Positions 15,699-26,361 of a DNA stretch of 64,000 bases are shown here, in pieces; positions within the stretch are counted from its first letter, which is position 1; every line of letters begins with the position of its first letter. The DNA is taken from contig NZ_CP079737.1 of NCBI RefSeq assembly GCF_019916025.1, forward strand, positions 2,542,001-2,606,000, in the 5' to 3' direction. Position numbers and translations under genes: made by a program. Source of the stretch: Paraclostridium bifermentans (GTDB lineage Bacteria; Bacillota; Clostridia; Peptostreptococcales; Peptostreptococcaceae). A model generated the notes under the pieces. That model was not told the DNA's origin and ran no database searches. It worked only from the letters and a program-made list of their open reading frames with translations.

Positions 15699-17483
15699 TT
15701 ATTTATCCCCCTTATATATAGCTTGTTTTGGACATATTTGTGAACATACTTCACATCCTACACAGCTAGTTTTTTCAATACATGCTTTTTTAGTTTCTTT
15801 ATCAAATGATATAGATGGACATCCAGATTTTATACATAATTTACATCCTATACATAAATCTTTATCTACATTACATTTTTGTTTAAATGCACCTCTAAAC
15901 TCTTCTTTATCTTCTTTAGAGAACTTTTTAAGAACACATGGCCATCTTGTTATTATAACGCTAGGTTCATCTAATTTAAGTGCCCAATCTAGTGCATCAT
16001 TTACTTCTTTTAAGTTGTTTGGATCTATGGTTCTTACATGATTTATACCGCAAGCTAAAACTAATTTTTCAATATCTAATTCTTTTACTTCTTTTCCTTG
16101 TAATGTATATCCTGTTCCAGGATTTTGTTGATGACCTGTCATACCTGTTATTCTATTATCTAAAATTACAGATATTGCATTACTTTGGTTGTATGCTATA
16201 TCTATAAGTGAGTTTATTCCAGTATGGAAGAATGTAGAGTCTCCTAAAACTCCAACTACTCTCATGTTATTATTTTCTTTCATATTAAACACTTGTTGTG
16301 CTCCATGGCCTACACTTAGACTTGCTCCCATACATACTATTGAATCTAATGCATTGTATGGACTTGCAAACCCTAGTGAATAACATCCAATATCTCCTGA
16401 AACCATAACATTTTTTCTTTTTCCTATTTCATAGAAAAATCCTCTATGTGGACATCCTGAACATAATGTTGGAGGTCTTCCAACTACTAAATCTTCATTA
16501 TATTCTATAGTTTTTTTCTCTTCACCTAACATAACCTTTCTTATTACATCCGGAGTCATTTCTCCTGTGTATGGGAATATATCTTTTCCTATTACATCTA
16601 TTCCCATAGCTTTTACTTGGTCTTCTATAAATCTATCATTTTCTTCTATTACATATATTTTCTTAACTTTGCTAGCAAATTTTTTTATTTTTACATCTGG
16701 TAATGGATTTGTAAATCCTAATTTTAAGTATGATACATTATCTTTAAACACTTCTTTTGCATAGTTATAGCATACACCACTAGCTATTATGCCTATATCC
16801 TTACTATTAAGTTCTATGTAGTTTAAATCCGTTGCATTTGAGTAAGCTCTTAACTTGTTTAATCTTTCTTCAACCTTTACTCTAAGATTTCTAGAGTGAG
16901 CTGGAACAGTAACTCGTTTTTGTACATCTTTTACATAATCTGCTACCCCTACTTCTTCTCTTTCTGAGCAATTTACTATACCTTTTGAGTGACATAATCT
17001 AGTTGTAACTCTATATAAAACTGGAGTATCAAATTCTTCACTTACACTATAAGCTTCTTTTAGCATATCTTTAGCTTCTTGACTAGTTGATGGTTCAAAC
17101 AAAGCTATTTTCGCAAATTTAGCATAATTTCTATTATCTTGTTCATTTTGAGATGAATGCATTCCTGGCTCATCAGCTGAAACTAACACCAATCCTCCAT
17201 TTACTCCTGTATATGCAAAAGTAAATAATGGGTCTGCTGCTACATTGACACCTACATGTTTCATACACGCTAGTGTTCTAGCCCCTGCTATAGAACCTCC
17301 TATACTTGCTTCAAGTGCTACTTTTTCATTTGGTGCCCACTCTGCTAATATGCTATCTTTGTATGTAGCTACATTTTCCAATATCTCAGTACTTGGAGTT
17401 CCTGGGTATGCAGATGCATACTTAACCCCTGCTTCATAAACTCCACGAGCTATTGCTTCATTTCCAGTCATTAATAGTTTCAT
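15699..17483 (-). CDS. iorA: Indolepyruvate:ferredoxin oxidoreductase alpha subunit
   Basis: A 594-residue thiamine-diphosphate enzyme. N-terminal pyrimidine-binding domain (MTGNEAIARG ... YPGTPSTEI), central TPP-binding domain with GDIGCYSLG and GDSTFFHTG, and two C-terminal [4Fe-4S] motifs CIGCKLCIKSGCP and CVGCEVCSQICP that take electrons to ferredoxin. I start at ATG 17483 because GGGGG lies six bases upstream; the longer frame begins with TTG at 17537 inside the spacer after the aminotransferase gene. Confidence 0.93.
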   Translation of the reverse strand: MKLLMTGNEAIARGVYEAGVKYASAYPGTPSTEILENVATYKDSILAEWAPNEKVALEASIGGSIAGARTLACMKHVGVNVAADPLFTFAYTGVNGGLVLVSADEPGMHSSQNEQDNRNYAKFAKIALFEPSTSQEAKDMLKEAYSVSEEFDTPVLYRVTTRLCHSKGIVNCSEREEVGVADYVKDVQKRVTVPAHSRNLRVKVEERLNKLRAYSNATDLNYIELNSKDIGIIASGVCYNYAKEVFKDNVSYLKLGFTNPLPDVKIKKFASKVKKIYVIEENDRFIEDQVKAMGIDVIGKDIFPYTGEMTPDVIRKVMLGEEKKTIEYNEDLVVGRPPTLCSGCPHRGFFYEIGKRKNVMVSGDIGCYSLGFASPYNALDSIVCMGASLSVGHGAQQVFNMKENNNMRVVGVLGDSTFFHTGINSLIDIAYNQSNAISVILDNRITGMTGHQQNPGTGYTLQGKEVKELDIEKLVLACGINHVRTIDPNNLKEVNDALDWALKLDEPSVIITRWPCVLKKFSKEDKEEFRGAFKQKCNVDKDLCIGCKLCIKSGCPSISFDKETKKACIEKTSCVGCEVCSQICPKQAIYKGDK

Positions 17484-17529
17484 TTTTATCCCCCTATTTT
17501 TATAATCTTTAAGTTTTTCTACTTTAAAT

Positions 17530-18777
17530 TTAATCAACTAAGTCAATTGCTTCTTTTAAAATTCTAGGTGCAATCTTACACTTTTCTTTATTTACAGCAC
17601 ATACAGCAAATCTTACTCCCATTTTTAACGGTATAGTATATAAATTACTTTCTATTGCTTTTTCACATACTTTCATAGGATTTTTACAAGGTATACTTAC
17701 AAAGAATCCATCTCTATATGGAAGTATATTTAACCCTATATCTCTGGCTTCATCTACAAATACTTTAGCTCTTTCTTTTAAAACTGATTTATATGAATTT
17801 TTTTCATCTTCATATCTTTTTAGCTTTTCTTCATCATTTATAATTGTTGTTAATAACTCCATAGCCCCTCTATTGCAATTTGACCAATTTGCTCTTGCAG
17901 AATGTGAACATGAGTAATAAAATTCATCAGCTATATCTTTATTACTAGATACACATAAGCAAGCCCCACTTCTCATTCCATATGCTGTATATCCTTTTGA
18001 CATACTAAACCCTATAATTACCAATATATTTTCAGGTAGGTTTTCAAACTTTTTGAAAAATCTTCTAGTATCATTAGATCCTTTACCTGAAAAATCTATA
18101 TATGATATATCTACAAATAAAGTTATTTTTTTATTTGTATCTTTTACAGTTTGCTTACATAAATTTAATATTTTGTCCCACTCTTCATCAGAAACTGTAT
18201 ATCCAGTTGGATTATGAGCTGGCGTATTAAATATAGAAAAAATTCTATCTTGTTTTTGTGATAAATTTATAAATTGATCTTTAAATGATTCAAAATTAAA
18301 ATTGCCTTCTTTATTAAATAATTCATAGTTTGTAATATTTCTATTTATCTCTTCACAAATAATTTTATATGGTCCCCAATACCAATCTGGTACAAGTATA
18401 GTTTCTTGTTTTTCTGTATAATTAAAAACTGCTAACTTTATAGATCCAGATCCTCCTGGAGATGCAACTACTCTTATATTGCTGTTTGGCATATATTCTT
18501 TAAAACAAGCTTTTTTTACTGCTTCTATATAGTCGCTTTGCCCTGCAATTTGAGCGTATGCCGCTATTTGTTTGTTGTCTAAGTTTTTATATTCATCATA
18601 AACTGACTTTAACGTTATAAGGTTTCCCTTATCATCCATAAGTGCTCCTATAGTAGCATTTATAACATTTTCTTTTCCATTTTCTTTTTCACATATTTGT
18701 GCCCTTTTAGATAAATTGAATATCATATCTTCTTCTTTTGGCCAAATAGCATGTTTAGCCGCCATTGACGTAATCAT
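17530..18777 (-). CDS. Class I/II PLP-dependent aminotransferase
   Basis: A 415-residue fold-type I aminotransferase. The PLP lysine is in SMSKGYTAYGMRSG; NPTGY binds the substrate carboxylate and DISYIDF holds the pyridine nitrogen. Promoter-proximal gene of the iorAB-buk operon, so it most likely converts an aromatic or branched amino acid to the 2-keto acid that IorAB oxidises: a complete Stickland-type oxidative branch yielding reduced ferredoxin and ATP. ATG 18777 with GGAGGGATTTA. Exact amino acid not readable. Confidence 0.88.
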   Translation of the reverse strand: MITSMAAKHAIWPKEEDMIFNLSKRAQICEKENGKENVINATIGALMDDKGNLITLKSVYDEYKNLDNKQIAAYAQIAGQSDYIEAVKKACFKEYMPNSNIRVVASPGGSGSIKLAVFNYTEKQETILVPDWYWGPYKIICEEINRNITNYELFNKEGNFNFESFKDQFINLSQKQDRIFSIFNTPAHNPTGYTVSDEEWDKILNLCKQTVKDTNKKITLFVDISYIDFSGKGSNDTRRFFKKFENLPENILVIIGFSMSKGYTAYGMRSGACLCVSSNKDIADEFYYSCSHSARANWSNCNRGAMELLTTIINDEEKLKRYEDEKNSYKSVLKERAKVFVDEARDIGLNILPYRDGFFVSIPCKNPMKVCEKAIESNLYTIPLKMGVRFAVCAVNKEKCKIAPRILKEAIDLVD

Positions 18778-18850
18778 TAAATCCCTCCTAAATACTTGTA
18801 TATTAATACATATTACAATTAGTTAGATTTAATGATTATTTATGAAAAAA

Positions 18851-18884
18851 AAATAAGACATCCTTATGGATGTCTTATTTTTTA
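18851..18884. terminator. Terminator downstream of codY
   Basis: Stem AAATAAGACATCC (18851-18863), loop TTAT, complement 18868-18880, with A and T runs on both sides. It closes codY on the minus strand four bases after the stop; in the other direction no gene precedes it. Confidence 0.88.
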
Positions 18885-18887
18885 TAA

Positions 18888-19670
18888 TTAATTAGACTTT
18901 AACTTTTCTAATTCTTCTATTAATTTGTCGTTAAGAACTTTTATATGAGTTCCTTTCATTCCTAGAGATCTAGATTCTATAACCCCTGCACTTTCAAACT
19001 TTCTTAATGCATTTACTATTACAGATCTTGTTATTCCAACTCTATCTGCAATTTTACTTGCAACAAGTAGTCCTTCTCTTCCGCTTAATTCTTCGAATAT
19101 ATGCTCTACAGCTTCTAATTCAGAATATGATAATGTTCCTATAGCCATTTGAACTACAGCTTTCTTTCTCATTTCTTCTTCTAGCTCTTCACCTATAGAT
19201 CTTAATATTTCAAGACCTATAACTGTTGCACTATATTCTGCTATTACTAAGTCGTCATCTGTAAACATTTGGTCGTATCTCGCAAGTATTAATGTCCCTA
19301 ATCTTTGTCCACTACATAATATTGGAACTATTGTTAAATATTTTTCTTTTCTATCTTCTTCGTATGGAAGAAGTTCTATCATTTCTGTCCCAGTTAAGTT
19401 TTCTTTTGTTTCGTTTATTTTTAATATATTTTTTGAATATGCTTCTGGGAACATCTTTTTATGTGTTTTTTCATCTTCTATAACTGAGCTGTCTTTTTCA
19501 ACATTAAGGTAAACACCTAATATTTTACCTTTAGTACTTACAACATAAGCATTCGAACTTAAAACTTCACCTAATGCTTCAGCTAATAAATTAAATGACA
19601 CATTACTTCCACCACTAGTTTGTAATGTTTTATTAATTTTTCTTGTTTTTTCTAGCATTTCGCTTGCCAT
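18888..19670 (-). CDS. codY: GTP- and branched-chain-amino-acid-sensing global repressor CodY
   Basis: A 260-residue protein of standard CodY length: N-terminal GAF-like ligand domain, linker helix and C-terminal winged helix-turn-helix ([23 protein letters not shown]) with the recognition segment [11 protein letters not shown]. It represses amino-acid transport, biosynthesis and virulence genes when isoleucine, leucine, valine and GTP are plentiful. Upstream of topA's end. CodY-like boxes occur in this window at brnQ (38554-38631). Confidence 0.96.
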   Translation of the reverse strand: MASEMLEKTRKINKTLQTSGGSNVSFNLLAEALGEVLSSNAYVVSTKGKILGVYLNVEKDSSVIEDEKTHKKMFPEAYSKNILKINETKENLTGTEMIELLPYEEDRKEKYLTIVPILCSGQRLGTLILARYDQMFTDDDLVIAEYSATVIGLEILRSIGEELEEEMRKKAVVQMAIGTLSYSELEAVEHIFEELSGREGLLVASKIADRVGITRSVIVNALRKFESAGVIESRSLGMKGTHIKVLNDKLIEELEKLKSN

Positions 19671-19818
19671 CTATTATCATCTCCTCATGAAGTTTGGCCA
19701 CTTTTATACCCTTAATACATTTATATTATTTTAACGTTCTTACTTTAGCACTGTCATATTATCACAATTTCAAATCTTTTTCAATACTATAAATTGGTTT
19801 TAGACACATTATTTGACA

Positions 19819-21912
19819 TTATTCATTGCTTTTATCATTATTTTCTAAATTTTTCTCTTTTTTACACTCTTTATTAGAACAAATTACCTTAGTTTCTGAT
19901 TTTGTTACCTTCTCTACTAAGTATGAATTACATTCACTACATAATTCTCCAGTAGGTTTATTCCATGATATAAAATCACACTCTGGATAATTTGAGCATC
20001 CATAAAAGGCCTTACCTTTTTTTGATTTTCTAAGAATTATATCACCTTTTCCACATTTAGGGCATTTTACCCCTACCTTATTTACTAGTGGTTTAGTTGT
20101 CTTACATTCTGGATAATTCTTACAAGCTATAAACTTACCAAATCTTCCATATTTTATAACCATGTTAGATCCACAATTTTCACAAATTTCATCAGTTTCT
20201 TCATCCATGTTTACTTTTTCAATATTTTCAATCGCTACTTCTATAGCCTCTTTTAATGGTGCATACACATCTGCTACAACTTCTTTCCAGTATGTATCTC
20301 CCTCTGCAACATCATCTAGCATATTTTCCATCTGTGCTGTAAAATCTACATCAACAAATTTTTGGAAGTTTTCTTCTAATATATTAGTAACTATTTTCCC
20401 TAACTCAGTTGGGCATAAACTAGATGCATTTTTTTCAACATATTCTCTATTTAATATAGTAGCTATTGTTGGTGCATAAGTAGATGGTCTTCCTATACCT
20501 AGTTCTTCTAAAGTTTTTACTAAACTAGCTTCTGTGTATCTAGCTGGCGGTTGAGTAAAATGTTGAGAAGGTCTAACTTCTTCTGATGATAATAAATCTT
20601 TTTCGTAAACAGTTGGAAGAATTTTATCTTCTCTATCTGTAAAGTTATATACTTTAGTATAACCATCAAATTTTAATGTTGACCCTGTGGCCTTAAATAT
20701 TAGATTATCTACTTTACAAGTTAAATTTAAAGTATCAAATACTGAGTCTTCCATCTGACTTGCAACAAATCTTCTCCATATTAAATCATATAACTTATAT
20801 TGATCTCTACTTAGAGATGCTTTTATGCTGCTTGGTGTTCTATCTACAGATGTCGGTCTTATGGCTTCATGAGCATCCTGAACTTTTTTAGACTCAGTTT
20901 TAGCTTTTTTATTTTCTTCAAATTTATAATATTTATCACTATATTCTTCTAATATAAATTCTTTGGCTTTTTCTTTAGCTTCTTCTGATATTCTCTTTGA
21001 ATCAGTTCTTATATATGAAATTAAACCTAGAGTTCCTTCTCCGTCTATCTCTACACCTTCATATAATTCTTGTGCTACCATCATAGTTTTCTTAGTTGTA
21101 AAACCAAGTTTATTTGCAGCTTCTTGTTGCAACATACTTGTTGTAAATGGCTTAGGAGCTGATTTTCTTCTTGATTTTGACTCTATACTATGTACAGTTA
21201 AATCTTTACCTTTTATTTTTTCTAGTATTTCATTTACTTGACCTTCGTTTTCAAGTTCTACCTTTTTATCATTTTCTCCATAATATTTTAAGGTAACTTC
21301 CTTACCTTCTTTTGTTTTAGCATCTAATTCTATTGTCCAATATTCTTTTGGATCAAAAGCTTCTATTTCTTTCTCTCTATCACATATTAATTTTGTTGTA
21401 ACAGATTGAACTCTACCTGCACTAAGCCCTTTTCTAACTTTTTGCCAAAGTATAGGACTTATTTGGTATCCTAATAATCTATCTAAAACACGTCTTGCCT
21501 GCTGTGCATCTACTAAATCTAGTTTAATATTTCTAGGACTTTTTATAGCTTTTTTTATAGCATCTTTAGTTATTTCATTGAATTCAATTCTACAATTTTC
21601 AGTCTCATCCAATGATAATATATGTGCTAGATGCCAAGATATAGCTTCTCCTTCTCTATCGGGGTCGGTTGCTAGAAAAACTTGTTTTGCTTTTTTAGCT
21701 TCTTTCTTTAATTCCTTTATTACATCCCCTTTACCTCTTATGTTTATATACTGAGGCTCGAAATTGTTCTCTATATCTACTCCTAATTTACTCTTAGGTA
21801 AATCTCTTATATGCCCTACAGATGCCTTTACTGTATAATGACTTTTTCCTAAAAATTTTTCTATGGTTTTAGCTTTTGCAGGCGACTCAACGATGACTAA
21901 GCTTTTTGCCAT
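19819..21912 (-). CDS. topA: DNA topoisomerase I (type IA)
   Basis: A 697-residue enzyme that relaxes negative supercoils. N-terminal TOPRIM domain (SLVIVESPAKAKTIEKFLG, DPDREGEAISWH), catalytic tyrosine in the SYIRTDSKRI segment near 300, and three C-terminal zinc-finger-like modules (CENCGSNM...CKNYPEC, CPKCGKG...CSNYPEC, CSECNSY...CSNKEC). ATG 21912 follows GGGGGTGTGGATAT; the upstream TTG at 21930 would include that site. It follows dprA by 21 bp. Confidence 0.96.
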   Translation of the reverse strand: MAKSLVIVESPAKAKTIEKFLGKSHYTVKASVGHIRDLPKSKLGVDIENNFEPQYINIRGKGDVIKELKKEAKKAKQVFLATDPDREGEAISWHLAHILSLDETENCRIEFNEITKDAIKKAIKSPRNIKLDLVDAQQARRVLDRLLGYQISPILWQKVRKGLSAGRVQSVTTKLICDREKEIEAFDPKEYWTIELDAKTKEGKEVTLKYYGENDKKVELENEGQVNEILEKIKGKDLTVHSIESKSRRKSAPKPFTTSMLQQEAANKLGFTTKKTMMVAQELYEGVEIDGEGTLGLISYIRTDSKRISEEAKEKAKEFILEEYSDKYYKFEENKKAKTESKKVQDAHEAIRPTSVDRTPSSIKASLSRDQYKLYDLIWRRFVASQMEDSVFDTLNLTCKVDNLIFKATGSTLKFDGYTKVYNFTDREDKILPTVYEKDLLSSEEVRPSQHFTQPPARYTEASLVKTLEELGIGRPSTYAPTIATILNREYVEKNASSLCPTELGKIVTNILEENFQKFVDVDFTAQMENMLDDVAEGDTYWKEVVADVYAPLKEAIEVAIENIEKVNMDEETDEICENCGSNMVIKYGRFGKFIACKNYPECKTTKPLVNKVGVKCPKCGKGDIILRKSKKGKAFYGCSNYPECDFISWNKPTGELCSECNSYLVEKVTKSETKVICSNKECKKEKNLENNDKSNE

Positions 21913-21933
21913 ATATCCACACCCCCACAATTT

Positions 21934-23022
21934 TTATTTTACACTATATATCTTGTTTCGCATTTCTATTATCTTACCTTCTATTTCAAGCATATTTAAA
22001 ATGCAATTTATATCTTGTATATTCATATTAGTATAATCACAAATTCTATCTATATGCAAGCTTCCTTTTGTTTTAATAATATCAAAAATGCTTTGCTGTA
22101 CATATGTTAACGCATTGCTATTGCTATTATTAGCTATTTTGTTAAATTTTTTAAAATTATATTCATTTATTATATCTTCTATATCATCAACAAGCTTTGC
22201 ACCATCTTTTATTATCATATGGCAACCTTTACTCATGTCTGAGTTAATATTACCTGGAATTGCAAAAACGTTTTTACCCTGTTCAAGTGCAAAGTCAACA
22301 GTTATTAATGCTCCACTTTTCTTTGTTGCCTCTACTACTATAACCCCATCACTTAACCCACTTATGATTCTGTTTCTAGCTGGATAATTTGATGGAGCCA
22401 CTGGATGTCCTACATTGTATTCTGATACTAAAAGACCTCCATCTTCTAATATTTTATTAGATAGGTTAAAATTTTTCTTAGGAAGTGGATTCTCTACACT
22501 TGAGCCTAGAACAGCTACAGTCTTTGATGATCCTTTAATACATCCTTTGTGAGAATGTTCATCTATGCCCATAGCCATACCACTTACTATATTTATATTA
22601 TAGTTAGACAATTCTTCACTTAAACTTTGAGCACACCAAACTCCATAAGATGTAGGTTTTCTAGATCCTACCATAGCTAAAGATAACTTATTTAATTGAT
22701 TTATATCTCCTTTGTAAAAGAGTACACTAGGAGCATTGTAAATATGTCTTAATTTAGAAGGGTATGTACTCTCATTCTTTCCTATATAGCTTACCTCATG
22801 CTTATATAACTTCTCTTTTAGCGAATCTATATAAGCGCGACTTTTATATTTTACTATATTCTGTTTAATATTTAAATTTAAATTTTCAATTTTTAGTATC
22901 TCTTTATCAGGTAGGTCCATAAGCTCCTCTATATCATCTACACTGTCTTCAATTTTTTCTATAGTTTTATTTCCTATACCTCCTATAGACAATAACCATA
23001 AGTATATATCTTTCTTATTCAT
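21934..23022 (-). CDS. dprA: DNA-processing protein DprA
   Basis: A 362-residue protein with N-terminal helix-hairpin-helix region, the Rossmann DprA core (GSRKPTSYG near 122, SGMAMGIDEHSH near 148, PARNRIISGLSDG) and a C-terminal winged helix (DLA-type, residues about 300-362). DprA loads RecA on incoming single-stranded DNA during natural transformation. Between yifB and topA, as in many clostridia. Confidence 0.94.
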   Translation of the reverse strand: MNKKDIYLWLLSIGGIGNKTIEKIEDSVDDIEELMDLPDKEILKIENLNLNIKQNIVKYKSRAYIDSLKEKLYKHEVSYIGKNESTYPSKLRHIYNAPSVLFYKGDINQLNKLSLAMVGSRKPTSYGVWCAQSLSEELSNYNINIVSGMAMGIDEHSHKGCIKGSSKTVAVLGSSVENPLPKKNFNLSNKILEDGGLLVSEYNVGHPVAPSNYPARNRIISGLSDGVIVVEATKKSGALITVDFALEQGKNVFAIPGNINSDMSKGCHMIIKDGAKLVDDIEDIINEYNFKKFNKIANNSNSNALTYVQQSIFDIIKTKGSLHIDRICDYTNMNIQDINCILNMLEIEGKIIEMRNKIYSVK

Positions 23023-23047
23023 AACTCACCTCTAAATTAAAACATAT

Positions 23048-24574
23048 TTATTCATACATAAAGTAATTATAGTAAGCTTTTCTAAATGAAAATGCCTCTA
23101 GCACATGGTTTTGTTCAATTAATTTTTTATTATCTAAATCAGCTATAGTCCTAGCAGTTTTTATTAACTTTGTGTAACTCCTATTTCCTAGCCTATATTT
23201 ATTAAAAATTAACTTCAATACTTCCTCAGCTTCATCATTTAACCTACAATATAAATTTAATTTAGAAGATTTAATCTCATTATTAAAATCTATAACATCA
23301 TTTTTAAATCTATCTTTTTGAATTTTCCTTGCATTTTCTACTCTTAGTTTTATGTCTATTGAACTCTCTTCTTTTTTATTACTATTGAATTCCTCATAAG
23401 GTATAGAGCTTACTTCTATAAACATATCAAATCTATCTAATAGAGGCCCTGAAATTTTACCTAAATATCTATTTATATCGCTTGTACTGCATTTACATTC
23501 TGTATTTGACATATAGTATCCGCATGGGCATGGATTCATTGCTCCTATAAACATGCTATTACATGGATATTTTAAATTCATCTTTACTCTTGATATATTT
23601 ATATATTTATCTTCTATTGGTTGCCTTAGTGTTTCTAATATTTTCCTATCAAATTCAGCTATCTCATCCAAGAAAAGTATCCCTCTATGTGATAGTACAA
23701 CCTCTCCAGGTTTTGCATTAACACCACCTCCTATTAAGGCTTGTTTAGTTGCAGTATGATGCGGAGATCTAAATGGTCTATTTAAAACAATTCCTTCATC
23801 TGATTTTAAAAGTCCTGCTGCACTATATATCTTACTTACTTCCAGTGTTTCTTCTTCATTAATACTTGAAAGTATTGTAATCATTCTTTTTGCAATCATA
23901 GTCTTTCCTGATCCAGGAGGTCCTATCATTAAAAAATTATGATTACCTGCCGCTGCTATTTCTGCTCCTCTTTTTACAAAATAGTTTCCTTTTATATCTG
24001 AAAAATCTTCATCATAATTTTCTTTACTTTGAATAAATTTTATTTTTTCTTTCTTTATATCTATTTCTTTATTTATAAATCCTATGCACTCTTTCAATGT
24101 TTCAACAGGTATTATTTCTATTTCTTTTATAAATAAAGCTTCTCTTTCATTTTCTTTAGGTAAAAACACTCTCTTTATACCCTTATTCTTAGCATTTATA
24201 ACTAAAGATAGAATACCTTTTACTTTTCTCAATTTTCCATCTAATGATAGTTCTCCTATAAATAAGCTTTCATTTAAATATTTATCACTTTCATTTATAA
24301 AATTTTTTAGTATTCCTATGGATATAGGCAAATCGAAGTAAGCTCCTTCTTTTTTCATATCTGCAGGAGATAAGTTTACCACTATCCTTGAATTAGGAAA
24401 TTTATATCCACTATTTAATATCGCTGACTTTACCCGCTCTCTAGATTCTTTTATAGATGCTCCTGCTAATCCAACAATATTGAAACTTGGTATTCCATTA
24501 GTTATGTCAACTTCTACCTCTACTATTATTCCTTCAATACCTACCAAGGTACTTGAGTTTATAATACTTAACAT
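23048..24574 (-). CDS. YifB-family Mg-chelatase-like AAA+ ATPase (ComM-like)
   Basis: A 508-residue ATPase: N-terminal Lon-like domain (to about 170), AAA+ core with Walker A GPPGSGKT near 220, Walker B LFLDEIAEF, and a Cys-rich insertion (CPCGYYMSNTECKC) before the C-terminal Mg-chelatase domain. ComM homologues promote branch migration during natural transformation, matching the dprA neighbour. Spacing to dprA is 25 bp. Confidence 0.93.
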   Translation of the reverse strand: MLSIINSSTLVGIEGIIVEVEVDITNGIPSFNIVGLAGASIKESRERVKSAILNSGYKFPNSRIVVNLSPADMKKEGAYFDLPISIGILKNFINESDKYLNESLFIGELSLDGKLRKVKGILSLVINAKNKGIKRVFLPKENEREALFIKEIEIIPVETLKECIGFINKEIDIKKEKIKFIQSKENYDEDFSDIKGNYFVKRGAEIAAAGNHNFLMIGPPGSGKTMIAKRMITILSSINEEETLEVSKIYSAAGLLKSDEGIVLNRPFRSPHHTATKQALIGGGVNAKPGEVVLSHRGILFLDEIAEFDRKILETLRQPIEDKYINISRVKMNLKYPCNSMFIGAMNPCPCGYYMSNTECKCSTSDINRYLGKISGPLLDRFDMFIEVSSIPYEEFNSNKKEESSIDIKLRVENARKIQKDRFKNDVIDFNNEIKSSKLNLYCRLNDEAEEVLKLIFNKYRLGNRSYTKLIKTARTIADLDNKKLIEQNHVLEAFSFRKAYYNYFMYE

Positions 24575-24598
24575 TTTATTACCTCTTTTTTATTACTA

Positions 24599-24943
24599 TT
24601 AAAAAGCATTTTCAATATGGTTTATTTCATTATTTTTCAAATAAACTTCAATAACATCAAACCTTATTGGAACTTTTTCTAATTTATTTTTAACTATATA
24701 ATATTTAGCAACATTTTTTATCTTCATTTTCTTTTTGTAATTTACGGCTTCTGATGGATATCCAAAGTTTATATTACTTCTTGCTTTTACTTCTACAAAT
24801 ACTAATTCTTCATTTAATTTTACTATTATATCAATTTCTCCAAATTTTAATTTGTAGTTGTTTTCTAAGATGTAAGCTCCTTTAGATTTCAAATAATTTG
24901 TTGCTAATTTTTCACCTAAACTACCTTTTTGTATATTATTCAT
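24599..24943 (-). CDS. UPF0102/YraN-family nuclease-like protein
   Basis: A 114-residue protein with the YraN signature: GEKLATNYL, then GEIDIIVKLNEELVFVEVKAR, an Asp/Glu-x-Lys endonuclease-like core. It commonly sits between rnhB and yifB. The biochemical role is not established; a Holliday-junction or restriction-like fold is predicted for the family. Confidence 0.9.
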   Translation of the reverse strand: MNNIQKGSLGEKLATNYLKSKGAYILENNYKLKFGEIDIIVKLNEELVFVEVKARSNINFGYPSEAVNYKKKMKIKNVAKYYIVKNKLEKVPIRFDVIEVYLKNNEINHIENAF

Positions 24944-25031
24944 AAAAATTACCTTTTATTTTGATTTTTTTATAAAGTATAGTCAATACTGTTGTTTAGT
25001 ATACAATTTTTTAAATGTAACTTTTTAAGCC

Positions 25032-25060
25032 TTGATAATTAGTTTTCATAAGATTATGAT
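25032..25060 (+). promoter_or_regulatory. Predicted promoter of the capA-like gene
   Basis: TTGATA (25032-25037), 17-bp spacer, TATGAT (25055-25060), 36 bp before ATG 25096, which has TTTGGAGG upstream. Confidence 0.65.
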
Positions 25061-25095
25061 TTAATATATATTAATTTTGGGCATTTGGAGGAAAT

Positions 25096-26361
25096 ATGAA
25101 GAGAACATCAAAGAAAAGGAAACTAAAAAATAAGAAAAGTGAAATTATTATAATTTCTGCAATTTCATTGTGCTTATTTTTTATAATGTCATTTTTAGCA
25201 GTAAATATATTTAAAGGAAAGGTTTTTGAAATTAGTGCAACAAAAATAGCAAATGATGATAGCAGTGTAAAAAATGTAACTATAAGTGCAATAGGGGATA
25301 TAATGGCTCATGATGATCAATTAAAAGCTCAGTTTGATAAAGATACTAATACATATTCATTCAATAATAACTTTAAATATGTAAAACCATATATATCTAA
25401 TTCAGATTTAGCTATAGGAAATTTAGAGACAACTTTAGCTGGTCCTAAGGCAAAGTACAGCTCATTTCCAAAATTCAATTCACCTGATGAGTTAGCTGAT
25501 GCAATAAAAGATAGTGGGGTAGATATAGTATCCACAATAAATAACCATACATATGATAGGGGTTCAGATGGAGTTTATAGAACACTAGATGTTTTAAATT
25601 CTAAAGATATAGAACATGTCGGTACTCAGAAAAATGATAAAGACGAAAATTTTTTAATAAAAGATGTTGATGGAGTAAAACTAGGTATAACAGCTTACTC
25701 ATATGGACAAGTATACGGAAGTACTACAGCACTTAATGGATTGAATATAGATTATAATGACCTTAATAATTTAAATATTTTCAACTCAAGTTATGTAGAT
25801 ATAGCCTTTAATGAAATTAAAGATACTTTAGATGTTATGAATAATAAAGAATCTGATCTTCAAGTTGTTATACTACACTGGGGTGACGAATACACAAGAC
25901 AACCTAATGAGTTTCAAAAAGAGTTAGCTAAAAAATTATGTGATTATGGAGTTGATATAATCATAGGTTCTCATCCTCACATGGTCCAACCTATTGAAAT
26001 GATAAAATCTGATGAAAATGATAATGAGACTTTAGTTATATATTCATTAGGAAACTTCTTAAGCAATCAAAGAAATGAAATTTTAAATAAAAAATATACT
26101 GAAGATGGTGTTATTGCCAACATAGGCATAAATAAAAACTTAAATACCGGAGAAACTAAAATTTCAAATGTTGAATACATACCTACATGGGTTAATAAAT
26201 ATAAAAATAAAAATGGTAAACTTACATATGAAATAATACCTTTAATAAACGAAAAACAATTTTCTAAAATAGATAATTTGCCACTTGATAAGGCAAAAAA
26301 ATCATACGATAACACTACATCTATAATAGGTTCTTCCGACATTATAAATGTAGCAAAATAA
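25096..26361 (+). CDS. CapA family protein (PgsA-like metallophosphatase fold)
   Basis: A 421-residue protein with a basic N-terminus, one membrane helix (about 17-38) and an extracytoplasmic CapA domain: AIGDIMAHDDQ, GNLETTLAGP, NNHTYDRG, LHWGDEY and GSHPHMVQP give the calcineurin-like metal-site pattern. Family members act in poly-gamma-glutamate synthesis or export, but no capB/capC is adjacent, so the role here is open (cell-envelope polymer or phosphoester). It is followed by the structured element B and a convergent gene. Confidence 0.88.
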   Translation: MKRTSKKRKLKNKKSEIIIISAISLCLFFIMSFLAVNIFKGKVFEISATKIANDDSSVKNVTISAIGDIMAHDDQLKAQFDKDTNTYSFNNNFKYVKPYISNSDLAIGNLETTLAGPKAKYSSFPKFNSPDELADAIKDSGVDIVSTINNHTYDRGSDGVYRTLDVLNSKDIEHVGTQKNDKDENFLIKDVDGVKLGITAYSYGQVYGSTTALNGLNIDYNDLNNLNIFNSSYVDIAFNEIKDTLDVMNNKESDLQVVILHWGDEYTRQPNEFQKELAKKLCDYGVDIIIGSHPHMVQPIEMIKSDENDNETLVIYSLGNFLSNQRNEILNKKYTEDGVIANIGINKNLNTGETKISNVEYIPTWVNKYKNKNGKLTYEIIPLINEKQFSKIDNLPLDKAKKSYDNTTSIIGSSDIINVAK